A DNA stretch of 19,974 nucleotides, taken from JAZUOT01 sp045604805. GTDB lineage: Bacteria; Bacillota; Clostridia; Oscillospirales; Acutalibacteraceae. Of this stretch, positions 13,279 through 19,974 are shown in pieces. Every line of letters begins with the position of its first letter. Within the stretch, counting starts at the first letter, position 1. The notes below the pieces were generated by a model. It did no database searches. It saw nothing but the letters and a program-made list of their open reading frames with translations, and had not been told where the DNA came from. The stretch spans positions 1 to 19,974 of the forward strand of contig JAZUOT010000021.1 in assembly GCA_045604805.1 (NCBI GenBank). The letters are read 5' to 3'. The position numbers and the translations under genes were made by a program.

Positions 13279-15302
13279 GTTTGAGAAAATAGTCTTTTCA
13301 CGCTCGCCCTAAGGGCTTTATATTTTTCTGATAAAAGTAGAGGATCTTCCTTTAATATACATAATGCAGCTTCTTGAGCTTGTTTAAGTATTCGTGTATC
13401 GGTAGAAAGATTAGCTATTTTTAGTTTTAGAAGGCCGTGTTGTCTCGAACCAAAAAAATCTCCTGGACCTCGAAGCTTTAAGTCTTCATCAGCAATTTCA
13501 AAACCATCATTAGTTTTACACATAGTAGAAAGTCTAACTTTACTGTCGTTGCTTTTAGAGTCAGACACAAGTATACAATAGGATTTATATTTTCCTCTTC
13601 CAACCCTTCCTCTGAGCTGGTGTAGTTGAGAAAGGCCAAAGCGTTCAGCATTTAATATCATCATAGCAGTTGCATTCGGAACATCTAAACCTACTTCTAC
13701 AACGGTAGTAGCGACAAGTACGTCTATTTCTTTATTTAGGAATTTATTCATAATTACATTTTTCTCATTAGCACGCATTTTACCATGTATAAGTGCCAAT
13801 TTATTACTAGCTAAACAGCCTGTTTGCAAATTTTCAAAATATTCTCTCGCGGAAGCTAATTCGCTTTCATTTTCTTCTAGTAGGGGACAAACTATATATG
13901 CTTGTCTTCCCATGTCTAATTGTTTTTTTATAAAATTTAAAGCTCTGTTTTGTTTTTTGCTATCTATCCAATAAGTCTCGATTTTCTGTCTGCCTGCGGG
14001 CAGTTCATCTAACACAGATATATCCAAGTCACCGTAGAGCATCAGTGCTAAAGTGCGAGGTATAGGCGTTGCTGACATAACTAATACATGTGCCTGCTCT
14101 CCTTTTGCACTTAGACTTGTGCGTTGAGATACACCAAATCTATGCTGTTCATCGGTTATAACTAAACCTAGTCTTTTGAAATAAAGTCCTTCGTTCAAAA
14201 GAGAATGTGTTCCCACAACTATATCTATACAGCCAAGTTCTAAGGATTCATATATGTTACGCTTTTCTTTAGCTTTTGTGGAAGATGTAAGTAAAGCTAT
14301 ATTGATACCACAGCCTTTCATTTGTTTCGAGAGAGAATTGAAATGTTGCACTGCTAAAATTTCAGTTGGTACCATAAACGCACATTGCATGGAATTTTTT
14401 ACTGCAGTATAGCACAAAGCTGCCGCAACTGCAGTCTTTCCGGAACCAACATCTCCCTGTATGAGCCGATTCATCGCTTTATCAGAACGCATATCATGGA
14501 TACATTCAGCAACAGCTTTTACCTGTGCTTTAGTTGGCGCAAATGGCAATTTTTCAAAAAATTCTGAACTATAATCATATTTTATTTTTGTAGATAGAGT
14601 TTGTACGCTTTTTTTATTTTTGATTTTCATCATACCCAGCTGCAAACTCAAAAATTCATCAAATATCATTCTTTTTTGAGCAGCTTTTAGTCTGTGTTCG
14701 CTTTCAGGAAAATGGATATTTTCTATAGCGTCTTTCAAAGGACATAAACTATATTTCTCTCTAATTTCTAGGGGTAAAGTATCATTTATCTCTTCTGGAA
14801 GAAGTTTTAAAGCATATTTCATATTGGTAGATATCATTTTGCTGCTTAAACCAGCAGTTTGTTGATACACCGCCTTTATGATTTGAGAATTTTCTGCTAT
14901 CCCGAAATCAGGTGAAAGCATTTCTTTTCTACATAGGCTACCAGAGATTTTACCACAAAAACAGTATTCTTTGTTTTCCTGCAAACTTTTTGCTGCATAG
15001 GCATTATTGAAAAACTTTATAGTTAAAATATCTCTGCCATCGCTCACTTCAGCTGTATATATGCGCAATCCGCTCCTAGTACTGAGCTGCCGGAAAGGTG
15101 AAGTTAACTTAGCTTTTATACAGCAAGTTTCATCTAAAACAGCTTGTGAAATCTTAACAGGGCTTGTCCAATCCTCATAAGCACGAGGATAAAAATATAA
15201 CAAAGCGCCGACACTTGTAATGCCAAGTTTTTTATACAACTTAGCACGTCTTTCGCCGACGCCTTTTAGAAATTTAATATCTCTATTGAATAATGTTGAC
15301 AT
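13260..15302 (-). CDS. recG: ATP-dependent DNA helicase RecG
   Basis: 680 residues, full length. RecG reverses stalled replication forks and processes branched recombination intermediates. The N-terminal part carries helix-hairpin-like F-L-K-G-V-G-E-R-R-A (11-20) and the OB-fold wedge domain (about 55-150). The helicase core follows: Walker A G-D-V-G-S-G-K-T (283-290), T-H-S-L-L, the D-E-Q-H box with R-F-G (384-390), M-S-A-T-P-I-P-R-T-L-A and Q-L-H-Q-L-R-G-R-V-G-R-G (motif VI). The C-terminal region includes G-P-G-D-F-F-G-S-R-Q-H-G, typical of RecG. The start at ATG 15300-15302 lies three bases after the stop of the upstream fakA-like gene and has only a weak ribosome binding site (GAGTAAAG), so translation is probably coupled to that gene. 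Confidence 0.98.
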   Translation of the reverse strand: MSTLFNRDIKFLKGVGERRAKLYKKLGITSVGALLYFYPRAYEDWTSPVKISQAVLDETCCIKAKLTSPFRQLSTRSGLRIYTAEVSDGRDILTIKFFNNAYAAKSLQENKEYCFCGKISGSLCRKEMLSPDFGIAENSQIIKAVYQQTAGLSSKMISTNMKYALKLLPEEINDTLPLEIREKYSLCPLKDAIENIHFPESEHRLKAAQKRMIFDEFLSLQLGMMKIKNKKSVQTLSTKIKYDYSSEFFEKLPFAPTKAQVKAVAECIHDMRSDKAMNRLIQGDVGSGKTAVAAALCYTAVKNSMQCAFMVPTEILAVQHFNSLSKQMKGCGINIALLTSSTKAKEKRNIYESLELGCIDIVVGTHSLLNEGLYFKRLGLVITDEQHRFGVSQRTSLSAKGEQAHVLVMSATPIPRTLALMLYGDLDISVLDELPAGRQKIETYWIDSKKQNRALNFIKKQLDMGRQAYIVCPLLEENESELASAREYFENLQTGCLASNKLALIHGKMRANEKNVIMNKFLNKEIDVLVATTVVEVGLDVPNATAMMILNAERFGLSQLHQLRGRVGRGKYKSYCILVSDSKSNDSKVRLSTMCKTNDGFEIADEDLKLRGPGDFFGSRQHGLLKLKIANLSTDTRILKQAQEAALCILKEDPLLLSEKYKALRASVKRLFSQTGFILN

Positions 15303-15305
15303 TCT

Positions 15306-16973
15306 TTACTCTACCGAAATTAAATAATGATAAACTGGCTGGCCACCATAAACCAAAGTTACATCTATATCTTTATTCAGTTTAGATTTTATAAGATTGT
15401 AGCATTCGTCAGCCTGAGCACTATCAACATCTTCTCCCCACATTATCGTGACAAAGGATGTATTGTTATTCACCATTGAACGTGTGAGCTTCAATGCTGC
15501 TTTGTTTATATCTTTTTCAACATAGGTAAGTTTGCCATCTTTTAGAGCTAAAATCTCACCTTTTTTTATTTTAAATCCACCATATTCAGAGTTTCTGGCA
15601 GCAAAAGTTATTTGCCCTGAAACTACAGAATTTATTGCGTTATTCATCAAATTTTCATTTTCTTCTTTTGTCATATCAGAGTCAAAAGCTAACATTGCAG
15701 ATACACCCTGAGGTATATTTTTGCTAGGAATAACAATTACTTCACGATCATCTATTATCTTTGCGCACTGCTGGGCTGCCATTAATATATTTTTATTGTT
15801 TGGCATAACAAATACTGTTTTTGCAGGGGTTGCCTTTACAGCATTGCAAATATCGTCGGTGCTCGGATTCATGGTTTGGCCACCACTTACAACCTGATTT
15901 ACACCTAAATCATTAAAAAGAGTTTCCAAGCCATCACCTGCAGCGACAGCCACAAAGCCATAGTCCTCAACCGGTTCTTTCGCTTCTAAAACTTTTTTGC
16001 TTTGTTTTTTTGCATTCTCTTGAGCCTTGCGGTGTTGCTCTTTCATGTTTTCTATTTTTACGGTTAAAAGTTCTCCATACTGCAAAGCTTCCTGAAGAGC
16101 TAAACCGGGATCTTCAGTGTGAACATGAGTTTTGATTATCTCTTCGTCATCAACAACTACTACACAGTCGCCTAAAGTTTGAAGTTTTGTGCTAAAATCA
16201 CCGCTGTTAAAATTTATATTTTGCTTTTTGCCAACTATAAACTCCGTGCAATAGGTAAATGTTATATCTCCGTCATATTCTGCAGCTGCATTTTTAAAGA
16301 AGTCATCACTGCTACCTTGAGAAGCAGAATAACCGTTTGCAAAACTTTCGTTTTTTTCGATAATATCTCCACCATTTATAACAGTTTTAATCCCTTCGAC
16401 TATATGCACAAAACCCTGACCACCTGCATCTACAACTCCTGCTTTTTTTAAAACAGGTAAATGCTCCGGAGTGCTCGCCAAAGCTTCTTTAGCTCCTGTG
16501 CATACTGCCATCCATACAGCACTGTCATCATCGTTATTATCTGCAAAAGAGCTGCCTTCTTCATGTGCAATCCTAGCTACAGTTAATATAGTACCTTCCG
16601 TAGGATTCGCCACTGACTTATATGCTGCTTTTACACCTAAACCAAGTGCGTCCATAAGTTGTTTGGCATTAGCTGTCTCTAAGTCCTTTAAACCTTCGGC
16701 AAAACCTTTGAAAAGTAATGATAATATAACTCCAGAGTTTCCTCTGGCTCCTCTGAGCATAAGCTGAGCTGCTTTTTTTGCAACCTCACCGATATTTTCA
16801 CTCTCAAAATCTAAAAGTCCTTCGATTGCTGCACATATTGTCATGGACATGTTTGTCCCAGTATCTCCGTCAGGTACAGGGAATATATTCATATCATTCA
16901 CAGATTCTCTGTGGTTATATATGTTGTTTGCTGCCGATATTATAGCATCTCTGAAGAGTTTGCCATCTAACAA
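15306..16973 (-). CDS. fakA: DAK2-domain fatty acid kinase, FakA/YloV-like
   Basis: About 555 residues. FakA-type proteins phosphorylate fatty acids bound to a DegV/FakB partner, giving acyl-phosphates for phospholipid synthesis. The N-terminal DAK2 kinase domain shows N-I-F-P-V-P-D-G-D-T-G-T-N-M-S (nucleotide/Mg site), R-G-A-R-G-N-S-G-V-I-L-S and D-A-G-G-Q-G-F. A middle domain begins near Y-C-T-E-F-I-V-G and contains H-V-H-T-E-D-P-G; the C-terminal FakA-type domain contains G-D-G-L-E-T-L-F and S-G-G-Q-T-M-N-P-S-T. I chose TTG 16971-16973 as start because AGAGGTG (16980-16986) lies six bases upstream and a promoter predicts transcription beginning near 17003. The longer frame, starting at GTG 17003, would have no leader and no ribosome binding site. 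The gene is coupled to recG, and a degV gene lies divergently upstream. Confidence 0.9.
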   Translation of the reverse strand: MLDGKLFRDAIISAANNIYNHRESVNDMNIFPVPDGDTGTNMSMTICAAIEGLLDFESENIGEVAKKAAQLMLRGARGNSGVILSLLFKGFAEGLKDLETANAKQLMDALGLGVKAAYKSVANPTEGTILTVARIAHEEGSSFADNNDDDSAVWMAVCTGAKEALASTPEHLPVLKKAGVVDAGGQGFVHIVEGIKTVINGGDIIEKNESFANGYSASQGSSDDFFKNAAAEYDGDITFTYCTEFIVGKKQNINFNSGDFSTKLQTLGDCVVVVDDEEIIKTHVHTEDPGLALQEALQYGELLTVKIENMKEQHRKAQENAKKQSKKVLEAKEPVEDYGFVAVAAGDGLETLFNDLGVNQVVSGGQTMNPSTDDICNAVKATPAKTVFVMPNNKNILMAAQQCAKIIDDREVIVIPSKNIPQGVSAMLAFDSDMTKEENENLMNNAINSVVSGQITFAARNSEYGGFKIKKGEILALKDGKLTYVEKDINKAALKLTRSMVNNNTSFVTIMWGEDVDSAQADECYNLIKSKLNKDIDVTLVYGGQPVYHYLISVE

Positions 16974-17009
16974 GCCGAACACCTCTACACTCAAATTAAT
17001 CACTGGGGT

Positions 17010-17038
17010 ATTCTAACATAGAAGTTGGAATTGAGCAA
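17010..17038 (-). promoter_or_regulatory. Promoter of fakA-recG
   Basis: On the minus strand TTGCTC (17033-17038), a 17-base spacer and TAGAAT (17010-17015), with TG one base upstream of the -10 (extended -10). The predicted start near 17003 gives a leader of about 30 bases containing AGAGGTG before the TTG start at 16973. Confidence 0.6.
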
Positions 17039-17060
17039 ATTAAAATTTTAAATGCCACGT

Positions 17061-17081
17061 GTAATGTTTGTAATGTTACAA
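17061..17081. promoter_or_regulatory. Direct/inverted repeat upstream of fakA promoter
   Basis: GTAATGTT occurs twice (17061-17068 and 17070-17077), and the second copy is part of an imperfect palindrome TTGTAA-TG-TTACAA (17068-17081). It lies about 25-45 bases upstream of the -35 of the fakA promoter, a position suitable for an activator or for a repressor acting on the divergent side. No regulator is identified. Confidence 0.35.
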
Positions 17082-17110
17082 TAGATGTGAGACCTGAAGG
17101 ATAGGAAAAA

Positions 17111-17171
17111 GCGATTGCCTAATTTAGAATGTTAATCAGAAGAAAAAAACATAAAAAGGAAGGACAATCGC
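17111..17171 (+). other. Inverted repeat that would mask the relic's ribosome binding site
   Basis: GCGATTG (17111-17117) pairs with CAATCGC (17165-17171), and CCT (17118-17120) pairs with AGG (17161-17163), with one bulged A. The right arm covers part of the ribosome binding site just before the relic ATG at 17173. Only transcripts entering from the left would contain both arms. In some IS elements such structures prevent transposase translation from read-through RNA. That role here is inference. Confidence 0.4.
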
Positions 17172-17307
17172 CATGTATAATATACAATAAATAAAGAGGT
17201 ATATTCCACATAAACTTACAACCTAGATATCATGCAGTAAAACTTTATCGAAGCGGGAACACAGTTGATAGTGTAAAAATATCAACTCATCTCTGATTAA
17301 CATTTTA
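17125..17307 (+). mobile_element. Decayed insertion sequence / MITE-like relic
   Basis: A 16-base inverted repeat with one mismatch bounds this segment: 17125-17140 versus 17292-17307, with core TGTTAATCAGA at the left (17130-17140) and TCTGATTAACA at the right (17292-17302), that is TG...CA ends. Inside, AAGGAAGGA precedes an ATG at 17173 that stops after five codons. A different frame (17225-17275) reads R-Y-H-A-V-K-L-Y-R-S-G-N-T-V-D-S-V, which resembles the N-terminal helix-turn-helix of IS3/IS481-type DDE transposases, and it ends at a TGA inside the right repeat. The rest of the transposase is missing. I see no clear target-site duplication, so it is old, or its ends are slightly different from those given. 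Confidence 0.6.
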
Positions 17308-17355
17308 TCTCCTTATTTTTGGTCTAACATCATTAATGCGCAGCTTATTTTATCT

Positions 17356-17384
17356 TTGCTATCATGTAAATTAAGTTTTATAAT
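17356..17384 (+). promoter_or_regulatory. Promoter of degV
   Basis: TTGCTA (17356-17361), a 17-base spacer and a perfect TATAAT (17379-17384). The predicted start near 17391 leaves about 29 bases of leader with GAGG (17407-17410) before the ATG at 17420. It lies just downstream of the IS/MITE relic. Confidence 0.75.
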
Positions 17385-17419
17385 GTTAGTTTAGTTTATA
17401 TTTTTTGAGGTATAACATT

Positions 17420-18262
17420 ATGAAAATTAAGATAACAACAGACAGCACAGCTGATCTTTCAGAAGATATTTTACAGAAATATGATATAACAACAATTCCC
17501 GTATCAGTGTTGGCAGGAGATATTTCACATAAAGATTGGATAGAAATGAAACCGGAGGACGTTTTCAAATTCTATGATAAAACTGGCAAGCTTTGTACGA
17601 CCTCTGCTATAAACAGCGAGGAATACACCAATTTTTTTGCTCCATATAGTGAAAATTTTGATACTGTCATACATATTGCCTTAGGTTCAAAAGTTTCAAG
17701 TTGTTTTTCAAACGCAAAACATGCAGCTCAAAATTTTAAAAATGTTTACATTGTGGATTCAAATAGCGTTTCGGCTGGACAAGGTATAGTAGCAATGAAA
17801 GCTGCACAGATGTTAGAACAAGAATTAACTGCCGAAGAAGTGTATGCGAATTGTAAAAGTATAGCCGATAAAGTTGATATAAGCTTTGTTGTTGATACTT
17901 TGGAATTTCTTAGAAAGGGTGGACGTTGTTCGGCTCTTGCAGAATTTGGTAGCAATTTACTAAAAATAAAGCCAAGCATACAACTTACTGATGGCACACT
18001 GAAGTTAAGTAAAAAATATAGGGGTACCTTAAATAGATGCGTAGAAAACTACATTCAAGATAAATTTTCACATAATGAGAATGTTGATCTTGATACGGCA
18101 ATTATTGCACATTCACCATGCAATACTGAAATTGTAAATCTTTGCGTTGACGCACTAGATAAATATAAAAAATTTAAAAATGTCCATATAACACAGGCAG
18201 GTTGTACCGTTTCAAGTCATTGTGGCCCTAACTGTATAGGTATTATATTTCTTAATAGGTAA
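17420..18262 (+). CDS. DegV-family fatty-acid-binding protein (FakB-like)
   Basis: 280 residues from ATG 17420-17422 with GAGG nine bases upstream; an upstream TTG at 17405 overlaps that site. DegV proteins hold one fatty acid in a buried pocket and present it to FakA for phosphorylation. Landmarks: I-T-T-D-S-T-A-D-L-S near the N-terminus, I-P-V-S-V, the T-T-S-A-I-N phosphate-side loop, H-I-A-L-G-S-K-V-S-S, V-D-S-N-S-V-S-A-G-Q-G, V-D-T-L-E-F-L-R-K-G-G-R and the C-terminal A-G-C-T-V-S-S-H-C-G-P-N-C-I-G. It is divergent from the fakA-like gene, with both promoters in the 450-base gap, which suggests that the two proteins work together. Fatty-acid preference cannot be inferred. Confidence 0.93.
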   Translation: MKIKITTDSTADLSEDILQKYDITTIPVSVLAGDISHKDWIEMKPEDVFKFYDKTGKLCTTSAINSEEYTNFFAPYSENFDTVIHIALGSKVSSCFSNAKHAAQNFKNVYIVDSNSVSAGQGIVAMKAAQMLEQELTAEEVYANCKSIADKVDISFVVDTLEFLRKGGRCSALAEFGSNLLKIKPSIQLTDGTLKLSKKYRGTLNRCVENYIQDKFSHNENVDLDTAIIAHSPCNTEIVNLCVDALDKYKKFKNVHITQAGCTVSSHCGPNCIGIIFLNR

Positions 18263-18381
18263 TAATGAATATGTTATCAAGAATGTATTTCCTATATTTT
18301 TCTCAATACTATTAGTGATAATTTTGTTCGAAACTTTATTAAGAGTAAAACCAAAACCATATTTAATATGGTAAGGTGCGG

Positions 18382-18387
18382 TATACT
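18382..18387 (+). promoter_or_regulatory. Possible -10 element upstream of lgt
   Basis: TATACT lies 20 bases before the preferred TTG start of lgt. No recognisable -35 is present at 16-18 bases upstream, so lgt may equally be read through from degV; no terminator hairpin is visible after degV. If the element is used, transcription would begin near 18394, after the ATG at 18368, which would rule out that upstream start. Confidence 0.35.
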
Positions 18388-18406
18388 TGTACTTAGGTGG
18401 TGTATT

Positions 18407-19231
18407 TTGGATTTTTATAATGTTAGTTTTCCAAAGATTGGAATAGAAATTAAATTATCGAGAATAGCATTTCGAGTATTTTCACTAGAGGTTGCGTGGT
18501 ATGGCGTAATCATAGCTATTGGTTTTTTGTTAGCACTTATTTATGCTATGAAAATGTCGAAAGTTTTTAATGTGGACAGCAATAAGCTTTTTGACCTTAT
18601 AGTTATTTCGGCGATAAGTGCAGTAATAGGAGCCAGGCTATACTATGTAGTTTTTTATGGGGATAATTTTTCGCTAAAAGAGCCCATGAGCATAATAAAC
18701 TTAAGGCAAGGTGGTTTAGCGATATACGGTGCCATAATTGCTGGTTTTATTACAACAGTTATTGTGGTTAGATTAAAAAATTTAAATTTAGCATTAGTTT
18801 TAGACATACTTTGTGTAGCTTTACTTATCGGGCAGAGCATAGGCCGATGGGGAAATTTTTTCAATCAAGAAGCATATGGTAGCAAAACGGCTTTACCCTG
18901 GGGCATGAAAAGCGAAGCGACTTTGGGAGTTTGTGTGCATCCCTGTTTTTTATATGAATCGTTATGGTGTTTTTTAGGATTTTTACTGTTACATGTATAC
19001 AGCCTGAAATTCAAAAAATACGACGGACAAGTTGCATTGTTATATTTTATTTGGTATGGCTTGGGACGTTTTTTCATCGAAGCTCTGAGAACAGACAGTC
19101 TATATTTTTTTGATACAGACATAAAGGTTTCGCAACTTGTTTCTGCGATTAGTGTTATAGTAAGTATTATTTTGCTGATTATACTTAGATACAAAAACAA
19201 GTCATCCGAAAAACTGATAAGGAGCATATAA
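18407..19231 (+). CDS. lgt: Prolipoprotein diacylglyceryl transferase
   Basis: About 274 residues. Lgt is a multi-spanning membrane enzyme that transfers diacylglycerol from phosphatidylglycerol to the lipobox cysteine of prolipoproteins, such as the BMP lipoprotein in this window. Typical motifs: W-Y-G-V-I-I-A (31-37), G-A-R-L-Y-Y-V (75-81), the loop R-Q-G-G-L-A-I-Y-G (100-108) and the signature G-R-W-G-N-F-F-N-Q-E (146-155). The E. coli essential His in the G-G-x-x-x-H loop is Tyr here, a substitution I recall in other Firmicutes. I chose TTG 18407-18409 because AGGTGG (18395-18400) lies six bases upstream and the N-terminus then has normal length; an ATG at 18368 would add 13 residues without a ribosome binding site. 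The stop overlaps the start of folD by one base. Confidence 0.95.
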   Translation: MDFYNVSFPKIGIEIKLSRIAFRVFSLEVAWYGVIIAIGFLLALIYAMKMSKVFNVDSNKLFDLIVISAISAVIGARLYYVVFYGDNFSLKEPMSIINLRQGGLAIYGAIIAGFITTVIVVRLKNLNLALVLDILCVALLIGQSIGRWGNFFNQEAYGSKTALPWGMKSEATLGVCVHPCFLYESLWCFLGFLLLHVYSLKFKKYDGQVALLYFIWYGLGRFFIEALRTDSLYFFDTDIKVSQLVSAISVIVSIILLIILRYKNKSSEKLIRSI

Positions 19232-19974
19232 TGGCAGTTATTTTAGATGGGAAAGCAGTTTCTGCTGATATAAAAAGCAAACTAAAAATTGAGATTGAAG
19301 CTTTGAAGGCAGATGGGATTTCCCCATCTCTTGCAGTAATATCTGTAGGAGATGATAATGCTTCAAAAATATACATACGCAATAAAAAGAAAGCCTGCGA
19401 AGAACTGGGAATAGGTTTCAAAAACTATATATTTGATGCCGGATCTGCGCAAAAAGATATTATAAATTTGATAAGCAAGTTAAACGATGACATGAATACC
19501 CATGGGATATTGGTCCAGCTTCCTCTGTCATCGCACATGGATGAAAGAACAATAATAAACACCGTATCTCCAAGTAAAGATGTTGACGGGTTCAGCGACG
19601 TAAATATGGGGAAATTAATATCTTCGTCTACACCCCTAACGGCTTGTACTCCAGCTGGCATTATACAGATTTTGAAATATTACAATATAGACATAGCCTC
19701 TAAGAACTGTGTGGTTGTAGGTCGCAGCAACATAGTAGGAAAACCCGTATCTATGCTTATGCTCAAAGAAAATGCGACAGTCAGCATATGCCACAGTAAA
19801 ACAAAAGATCTTAAAAATATAACAAAAACAGCAGATATCCTTATTTGTGCAGTTGGCAAAGCAAAGCTCATAAAAGCTGATATGGTAAAAAAAGGCGCCG
19901 TAATAATAGACGTTGGTATAAATCGAGATGAGAATAACAAGCTTACAGGGGATGTGGACTTTGAAGAAGTAAAG
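19231..19974 (+). CDS. folD: Bifunctional methylenetetrahydrofolate dehydrogenase/cyclohydrolase FolD (partial, runs off the window)
   Basis: 248 codons are visible from ATG 19231-19233 and no stop is reached, so about 30-40 residues are missing at the C-terminus. FolD interconverts 5,10-methylene-, 5,10-methenyl- and 10-formyl-tetrahydrofolate with NADP, supplying one-carbon units for purine and other synthesis. Catalytic residues Y48 and K52 are in Y-I-R-N-K, Q96 is in V-Q-L-P-L, and the substrate-site S-K-D-V-D-G-F spans 115-121. The cofactor loop G-R-S-N-I-V-G-K-P is at 164-172. AAGGAG lies six bases upstream of the ATG, inside the end of lgt, and the TAATG overlap implies coupling with lgt. 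Confidence 0.97.
   Translation, partial: MAVILDGKAVSADIKSKLKIEIEALKADGISPSLAVISVGDDNASKIYIRNKKKACEELGIGFKNYIFDAGSAQKDIINLISKLNDDMNTHGILVQLPLSSHMDERTIINTVSPSKDVDGFSDVNMGKLISSSTPLTACTPAGIIQILKYYNIDIASKNCVVVGRSNIVGKPVSMLMLKENATVSICHSKTKDLKNITKTADILICAVGKAKLIKADMVKKGAVIIDVGINRDENNKLTGDVDFEEVK

Noticed and set aside
1..19974. CRISPR arrays, tRNA or rRNA genes, prophage or defence genes
   Set aside because: No regularly spaced repeats, cloverleaf-like sequences or rRNA segments were recognised, and apart from one IS relic no mobile-element genes were seen.

Overview
This window looks like ordinary chromosome from a low-GC, endospore-forming Firmicute, probably Clostridia. The supports are AT-rich DNA, AGGAGG-type ribosome binding sites, two spore-associated families (YlmC/YmxH and YunB), a FakA/DegV fatty-acid kinase pair and a BMP-type nucleoside importer. 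Genus cannot be read from the sequence.

Layout. At 1-130 is the tail of a + strand surface protein with a sorting-like C-terminus, then an AT heptamer repeat and a strong terminator. At 280-2218 (- strand) are a YlmC/YmxH spore protein and a DUF616/TOD1-type glycosyltransferase carrying an extra beta-rich domain and a coiled coil. At 2394-2893 (+) there is a near-consensus promoter, a small two-helix membrane gene broken by an apparent one-base frameshift, and a long structured hairpin with a U-tract. At 2958-3805 (+) are yunB and an unlisted 48-residue membrane protein, which overlaps the end of pdp tail to tail.

The core of the window, 3802-12945 (- strand), is a nine-gene nucleoside scavenging operon read as deoB, deoD, bmp lipoprotein, nupO, nupP, nupQ, deoC, cdd, pdp. 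The lipoprotein and the ABC transporter bring nucleosides in. Cdd deaminates cytidine, Pdp and DeoD phosphorolyse pyrimidine and purine nucleosides, DeoB converts pentose-1-phosphate to the 5-phosphate, and DeoC splits deoxyribose-5-phosphate into glyceraldehyde-3-phosphate and acetaldehyde. A TTGACA/TATACT promoter with a partly matching cre-like site lies upstream of deoB.

At 13260-16973 (- strand) are recG and a DAK2/FakA-type kinase, translationally coupled. Divergent from them are degV (FakB-like), lgt and a folD cut by the window edge. Between fakA and degV lies a roughly 175-bp relic with terminal inverted repeats and the degraded start of a transposase, which I read as a decayed IS or MITE.

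I do not see a clearly new multi-gene system. The best leads are the frameshifted membrane gene, the IS/MITE relic with a possible RBS-masking hairpin, the unusual glycosyltransferase architecture, and the FakA-DegV head-to-head arrangement.
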